Shown here piece after piece: positions 59,887-64,000 of a stretch of 64,000 nt of DNA. Location: NCBI GenBank assembly GCA_937965795.1, contig CALCMD010000083.1, positions 1-64,000 of the forward strand, written 5' to 3'. This stretch comes from an uncultured Lachnospiraceae bacterium (GTDB lineage Bacteria; Bacillota; Clostridia; Lachnospirales; Lachnospiraceae). Position numbers and translations under genes: made by a program. How positions within the stretch are numbered: position 1 is the stretch's first letter; each line of letters begins with the position of its first letter. The notes below the pieces were generated by a model. That model saw only the letters and a program-made list of their open reading frames with translations, searched no databases and was not told where the DNA came from.

Positions 59887-61928
59887 TTGCCCTGCTCCTT
59901 CGTCGCCGCGACCTCTCTCATCAGCTTTTCGTAAACCGCATCCTTCTCCCCGGTATCGCTCTGCCCCTCCGGGTGATACGTGGGAACGATCTTCGCCACC
60001 ATTTTGCGAATCTCATCCTCCCGGTTTTCATAACATGCCTTTGTCAGAAACTCCAGCTGCTTTAGAAAACTTTCCACATCCAGCGGCGTCGGCTGTCCTA
60101 CGTGGATCAGATGATTCGGCGTGCTTTTTAATCCTTCCTCCGCCATCAGCTTCTCCTCATAAAGCTTTTCGCCCGGGCGCAGTCCCGTGTATTCAATCCG
60201 GATATCCACATCCGGTTTATATCCTGACAGCTTGATCAGATTCCTGGCGAGCGTGTCTATCCTCACCGGCGATCCCATATCCAGCACGAATTTTTCTCCG
60301 CCTCTGGCATAATAGCCCGCCTGGAGCACCAGGCTGACTGCCTCCGGTATCGTCATGAAATAGCGGATGATATCCGGATGTGTGACCGTCACAGGCCCCC
60401 CTTTTGCAATCTGCTTCTGAAACAGCGGAATCACCGAGCCATTGCTTCCCAGCACATTTCCAAACCGCACCGCCACAAATTCTGTTTTCTTCCCTTTCAG
60501 AACCTTCTCTTTACAGTTCTCTGTGCGCGGCACGTCAAGGTGCATCCGGATCGGCGTCAGCAGCTCATCCCTGTCCTTCTCGCTGATCTCATCCATACAC
60601 TGGATCACCATTTCACAGAGACGCTTACTCGCTCCCATGATATTCGTCGGATTCACCGCCTTATCCGTGCTGATGAGCACAAACCTCTGGCATCCGTTTT
60701 TCATTGCGGCATAAGCCTTTTTATAAGTTCCGAACACATTATTCTTAATCGCTTCGCAGGGGCTCGTCTCCATCAGCGGCACATGCTTATGCGCCGCCGC
60801 ATGATATACGATTTCCGGGTGATACGTTTCAAAAACCCCCTCAATCCTGCGGCTGTCACGGACAGAGCCAATCAAAACGATAAGGTTCAGCAGCGGATAC
60901 TGTGCTCTTAACTCCTGCTCGATCTCGTAGGCGTTGTTTTCATAAATATCAAAAATAATCAACGACTTCGGCGCATGTGCGGCAATCTGCCTGCACAGCT
61001 CGCTCCCGATGGAACCTCCTCCGCCCGTCACCAGAATCGTCTTTCCCTGGATGTATTCGAAAATTTCCTCCATATTGACCCGGATCGGCTCTCTTCCCAG
61101 CAAATCCTCGATCGCCACGTCCTTCATTTTCTTAAACGACACTTCCCCATTCACCATCTGATAAATGCCGGGAAGCACCTTGATCTCACAGCCGCTTTCC
61201 TTGCAAATGTTCATGATGTCCCTTTTTTCTTCGGCTGTGGCCGTCGGGATGGCAAACATGATCTGGTCGATCTTATACCTGTTCACGTTCTGCAAAATAT
61301 CATCCCGTCCTCCGACAACGGGTACGCTCTCAATATATCTGCCCCATTTGTTCGAGTTATCATCTATCATACACCGGACTTTCGCCCTGCTTTCTTTCGC
61401 TCTTTCAATATCCCTTAAAATGATCTGTCCGGCCGCGCCTGCACCGATAATCATCACATTATGTACTGCGCCCTGCACTTCCTCTTTCCTCCTCTGCCCT
61501 CTGATCAGAAGGACAAAGCGATAGGAAAAGCGCACCGCCACCACCAAAACGACCTGTAGCACTGCTCCGACCAGATAATACGAAACCGGCATTCTACGCA
61601 GAAAAGCCGTAATGCCGACCGTATGAAACGCAAACGTCGCGACCGAAGCCCCCAGGACCCTCAGTAATTCATCATAGCTCGCAAATCTCCACATACTCTT
61701 ATACAAACGAAGCGCCCGAAAGACCAGCATAGAAAAAACCGTATAAACCGGAGCGAAACGAAAATAAGCGTCCAGATACTCTTTCGGTATCTGTGAATAA
61801 GCACAGTCAAAACGAAGCCACAAAGCAATCAGATACGCCGCATTCACGGCGATCACATCGTAAATCGTCAGACATGCCGCAATCACATGCCAATGTTCAA
61901 TTTTTCTCTTTTTGTTTCCTGGTGTCAT
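59883..61928 (-). CDS. Membrane-bound UDP-sugar 4,6-dehydratase (CapD/PglF-like)
   Basis: 681 residues. Four N-terminal membrane segments (about 15-130), a CoA-binding-type Rossmann domain, then an SDR dehydratase with VTGGGGSIGSELCRQI and STDKAVNPTNIMGASKR (Met in place of Tyr as in PglF/FlaA1). Makes UDP-4-keto-6-deoxy-GlcNAc, the start of bacillosamine or related amino sugars. ATG at 61928 follows GGAGAAGAGGG. Confidence 0.92.
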   Translation of the reverse strand: MTPGNKKRKIEHWHVIAACLTIYDVIAVNAAYLIALWLRFDCAYSQIPKEYLDAYFRFAPVYTVFSMLVFRALRLYKSMWRFASYDELLRVLGASVATFAFHTVGITAFLRRMPVSYYLVGAVLQVVLVVAVRFSYRFVLLIRGQRRKEEVQGAVHNVMIIGAGAAGQIILRDIERAKESRAKVRCMIDDNSNKWGRYIESVPVVGGRDDILQNVNRYKIDQIMFAIPTATAEEKRDIMNICKESGCEIKVLPGIYQMVNGEVSFKKMKDVAIEDLLGREPIRVNMEEIFEYIQGKTILVTGGGGSIGSELCRQIAAHAPKSLIIFDIYENNAYEIEQELRAQYPLLNLIVLIGSVRDSRRIEGVFETYHPEIVYHAAAHKHVPLMETSPCEAIKNNVFGTYKKAYAAMKNGCQRFVLISTDKAVNPTNIMGASKRLCEMVIQCMDEISEKDRDELLTPIRMHLDVPRTENCKEKVLKGKKTEFVAVRFGNVLGSNGSVIPLFQKQIAKGGPVTVTHPDIIRYFMTIPEAVSLVLQAGYYARGGEKFVLDMGSPVRIDTLARNLIKLSGYKPDVDIRIEYTGLRPGEKLYEEKLMAEEGLKSTPNHLIHVGQPTPLDVESFLKQLEFLTKACYENREDEIRKMVAKIVPTYHPEGQSDTGEKDAVYEKLMREVAATKEQGK

Positions 61929-61980
61929 CCCTCTTCTCCCCACCTGTAAAACTCATCCTCAAAGCGTGAAAATTGTTTAT

Positions 61981-62006
61981 AAAAAGGGGGGTGTTTCTCC
62001 CCCCTA
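61981..62006 (-). terminator. Strong terminator after the LRR-like gene
   Basis: Minus strand GGGGGG, loop AGAAACA, CCCCCC then TTTTT. It splits cpsC/cpsD/LRR from the dehydratase and may give two levels of expression. Confidence 0.85.
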
Positions 62007-62033
62007 CAACAAGATGGCTTATTCAAACAGTCA

Positions 62034-62591
62034 TTAACCTCTTTTAATCGCACCTTTAAAGCCAGCTTTTCTAAGGTTCGCCTGCTGTTTCTTAAACTTC
62101 TTAAGCGGCAGTTTTCCCTTAATTTTAACTGTCATCTTTTTCGTATTCAGCCCCTTAAAAGCGTTCTTCTTTACATTCGTAACGTTTTTACTCCTCAGGA
62201 CAATCGTTTTTAAGGACTTACAGTTTGAAAAAGCATACTTTTTAATCAAGGTAACATTTTTCGAGAAGATCAGGGTCTTTACCTTCGTCCAGTTTTTCAG
62301 GGATTTCCCATTGATCCTCGTAACCTTATATCGAACGCCCTGTACCTTCAGCCAGCCCGGCACGCTCATTTTTGTCTTTTTCTTCAGCCTTTTCGCGCCT
62401 TTCAGCGTGGCCGTGCCCTTTTTATTTGTGCTGACCGTATAAAATCCATCATCGGACGTTATATTGGTATGATCCACCGGCTCCATCGGGACTGTCGGGC
62501 TTGGAGCCGCCGCCATAGAAGCAACTGCCGTGCCCAAAGACAAAGCTGCCGCCAGGGTACAGGCTAAAATCCTTTTCATTGTCTTTCTCAT
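62034..62591 (-). CDS. Small secreted LRR-like (BspA-type) surface protein
   Basis: 185 residues. Signal peptide about 1-28 (ILACTLAAALSLGTAVA). Three to four LRR_5-like units follow, e.g. SLKTIVLRSKNVTNVKKNAFKG, with the asparagine/phenylalanine pattern of BspA repeats. Very Lys-rich (pI high), which suits binding to acidic wall polymers. ATG at 62591 follows AAGGAGGAG. Function unknown; it is inside the polysaccharide locus. Confidence 0.75.
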   Translation of the reverse strand: MRKTMKRILACTLAAALSLGTAVASMAAAPSPTVPMEPVDHTNITSDDGFYTVSTNKKGTATLKGAKRLKKKTKMSVPGWLKVQGVRYKVTRINGKSLKNWTKVKTLIFSKNVTLIKKYAFSNCKSLKTIVLRSKNVTNVKKNAFKGLNTKKMTVKIKGKLPLKKFKKQQANLRKAGFKGAIKRG

Positions 62592-62724
62592 CACTTTCTC
62601 CTCCTTTCCTTCTTAATGATTGATATATTTCGCAGGTCTCTTTTGCGTATCAACATATATGCCTGACCTGTGAGCAAATCAGGTGCAGTTTCCCGCACGC
62701 TGAAATACTTACAAACTACTGTGC

Positions 62725-63402
62725 TCAGCTCCCATATTTTTTATAATAATACCGTTTCTGCCCATCGTCCACCCGGTTCAGCACCACACCGAGAAGCGGA
62801 CAGCCGGCTCTTTCCAACAATTGTATGGAATTTCTCACTTCTTTTCTCGAAGTCTTTCCGCTGCGGACGATCAGAATCGCCCCATCGCACATAGAGCCGA
62901 TCTTCTCCCCGTCGGACACCATCTCCAAAGGCGGCACATCGACAAAAACATAACGATACGTTCCCGTCATCTCCTCCAGAATATTCTGAAAATGCTTTCC
63001 TTCCAGAAGCACCGTCGGATTCACCACATTCTCTGTATTCGGGAGAAGGTCTCCCTGTTCCAGCTCCGTCTGCCAGACCGCCTCTTTCATCGGGGTCTTG
63101 TCTGCCAGGACATGGGAGGTTCCTCTAAGCTCTCCCCCGTCAGCCGCTTCCATCTGATACTTCTCCACCAGCACCGACTTTCTCATATCTCCATCCACCA
63201 GCACACAGTGTACGCCTGACTCTGCCACCTGCCGCCACAAGTGCATCGCCACAAAGCTTTTTCCTTCATTTTCATTTGCACTGATCAGCATGATCTTTCG
63301 AATATCTGTACCCAGAAAGTTCAGGTTTACCCGGAGTCTGTTGATCGCTTCTTCCGTGGAATAGGAAAGAGTCGGTACATTTTTCATCAAAAGCTTGCTC
63401 AT
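62725..63402 (-). CDS. cpsD: CpsD-type tyrosine kinase
   Basis: 225 residues, BY-kinase. Walker A SANENEGKS at 41-49, Walker A-prime VLVDGDMR and Walker B VFVDVPP; the C-terminal KRYYYKKYGS is the tyrosine cluster that autophosphorylates. It controls polysaccharide chain length with CpsC. ATG at 63402 is 4 bases after the cpsC stop; an ATG at 63486 lacks support. Confidence 0.92.
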   Translation of the reverse strand: MSKLLMKNVPTLSYSTEEAINRLRVNLNFLGTDIRKIMLISANENEGKSFVAMHLWRQVAESGVHCVLVDGDMRKSVLVEKYQMEAADGGELRGTSHVLADKTPMKEAVWQTELEQGDLLPNTENVVNPTVLLEGKHFQNILEEMTGTYRYVFVDVPPLEMVSDGEKIGSMCDGAILIVRSGKTSRKEVRNSIQLLERAGCPLLGVVLNRVDDGQKRYYYKKYGS

Positions 63403-63406
63403 ATCG

Positions 63407-64000
63407 TCATCCCTTTCTTCTTTTCCTCTGCCTGTCCTTCGAAGCATCCCCGCTCTCCGGAATCGAGGTAAGCGGCATGGCTCCAATCAGCTTTTCCACA
63501 TCCTCCGATGTTTTCACTGTATCATCCATAAGAAACAGAACCGTTAAAATTCCCACTGCCGCGACAAGCGCCAGAATGCCTCCCATCATGGCGTTCCTCG
63601 TCAGACTCGGAGAACTTTTTCCCGCCGGCTCGATCGCCTCCTCCGCAATGTTCGGAGGTGTAATGGCCATCAGCTTCGGAAGGTATGTGACCGCCTTATC
63701 CGCCAGGGAATTGGCAATATCTTTCGCTTCCTTCGGGTCTGTACTCACCGCTTTTATGACCAGGACTCGGGTATCCTCAATCGAATCCACCGTAATCATG
63801 TCTCTTAATGCGCCGTATGTACAATCCAGCTTCAAATCCGAAATGACCTCCATACAGATCGGGCGTGTCAGCAAAAGCTCTTTATAGTCTGCGGATAAGG
63901 AAGTTCCGAGCCGCAGATCGTCCAGATTCACTACGCTCTTTCCGGACGCCGATACCACATACAGCTTCGACGTAGCCGTATATTTCGGGGCAATGCAAAA
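63407..64000 (-). CDS. cpsC: CpsC/Wzz-type chain-length protein, N-terminus cut
   Basis: 198 codons visible; the frame is open past the window edge, so the start lies outside (an internal GTG at 63958 is not the start). The visible part starts PKYTATSKLYVVSASGKSV and has the Wzz pattern with a late Pro-rich membrane segment (MMGGILALVAAVGILTVLFLMDD near the end). It is the membrane partner of CpsD. Confidence 0.9.
   Translation of the reverse strand, partial: FCIAPKYTATSKLYVVSASGKSVVNLDDLRLGTSLSADYKELLLTRPICMEVISDLKLDCTYGALRDMITVDSIEDTRVLVIKAVSTDPKEAKDIANSLADKAVTYLPKLMAITPPNIAEEAIEPAGKSSPSLTRNAMMGGILALVAAVGILTVLFLMDDTVKTSEDVEKLIGAMPLTSIPESGDASKDRQRKRRKG

Noticed and set aside
1..64000. CRISPR array or cas genes
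   Set aside because: No series of regularly spaced repeats; the only tandem repeat is the coding Ala/Glu stretch at 1-130.

Overview
The window reads as chromosomal DNA of an anaerobic, probably spore-forming Firmicute of the Clostridia, most likely Lachnospiraceae. This rests on sequence style and gene content: a reverse rubrerythrin beside a PerR-type regulator, an F-type ATP synthase with a Na+-type c subunit and AtpZ/AtpI-like genes, GdpP-RplI-DnaB, XpaC-TelA, YwmB, lysine-rich secreted proteins, and consensus TTGACA/TATAAT promoters with AGGAGG-type ribosome sites. Genus is an inference I cannot settle. Both ends are cut: an SH3 secreted protein at the left and a CpsC/Wzz protein at the right.

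Layout. 0-9.5 kb: partial SH3 protein, thioredoxin reductase, a five-gene peptide/nickel-type ABC importer on the minus strand, and divergent from it perR and reverse rubrerythrin, each with a small palindrome at its promoter; then a zinc-ribbon protein. 9.6-24.5 kb: a Met-rich lipoprotein, a 1163-residue CotH-kinase surface protein, an ECF S component, a DEAD-box helicase with a hairpin leader, TelA-XpaC, hemolysin III, an 817-residue anchored protein of unknown role, a methyltransferase and a possible spore protein. 24.5-29.3 kb: gdpP-rplI-dnaB on the plus strand and ywmB on the minus strand. 29.4-33.6 kb: an AT-rich island holding one operon (small secreted protein, lipoprotein, two membrane proteins, ABC ATPase) with a consensus promoter inside a long inverted repeat. 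33.6-40.8 kb: the complete ATP synthase operon. 40.9-43.6 kb: AI-2E family protein, RluA-type pseudouridine synthase, Rpn-type nuclease. 43.7-64 kb: a cell-surface polysaccharide locus on the minus strand, interrupted by a plus-strand Phd/RelE-type toxin-antitoxin pair.

How genes fit together. The polysaccharide locus has the parts of a Wzx/Wzy pathway: CpsC/CpsD control, a dehydratase, an initiating sugar-phosphate transferase, glycosyltransferases, flippase, polymerase, two acyltransferases, LicD plus a glycerol-phosphate-type cytidylyltransferase, and CapE-CapF-CapG for UDP-N-acetyl-L-fucosamine. The ATP synthase operon normally runs into ywmB in many Firmicutes. Here the two are separated by the 4.2 kb operon, and a 25-bp identical sequence lies at each border (29374-29398 and 33622-33646), which suggests an insertion. 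That island, with its uncharacterised secreted product, is the best candidate for an undescribed system. A second unusual item is a small MITE-like element inside the atp operon, with a solo palindrome one gene further on.
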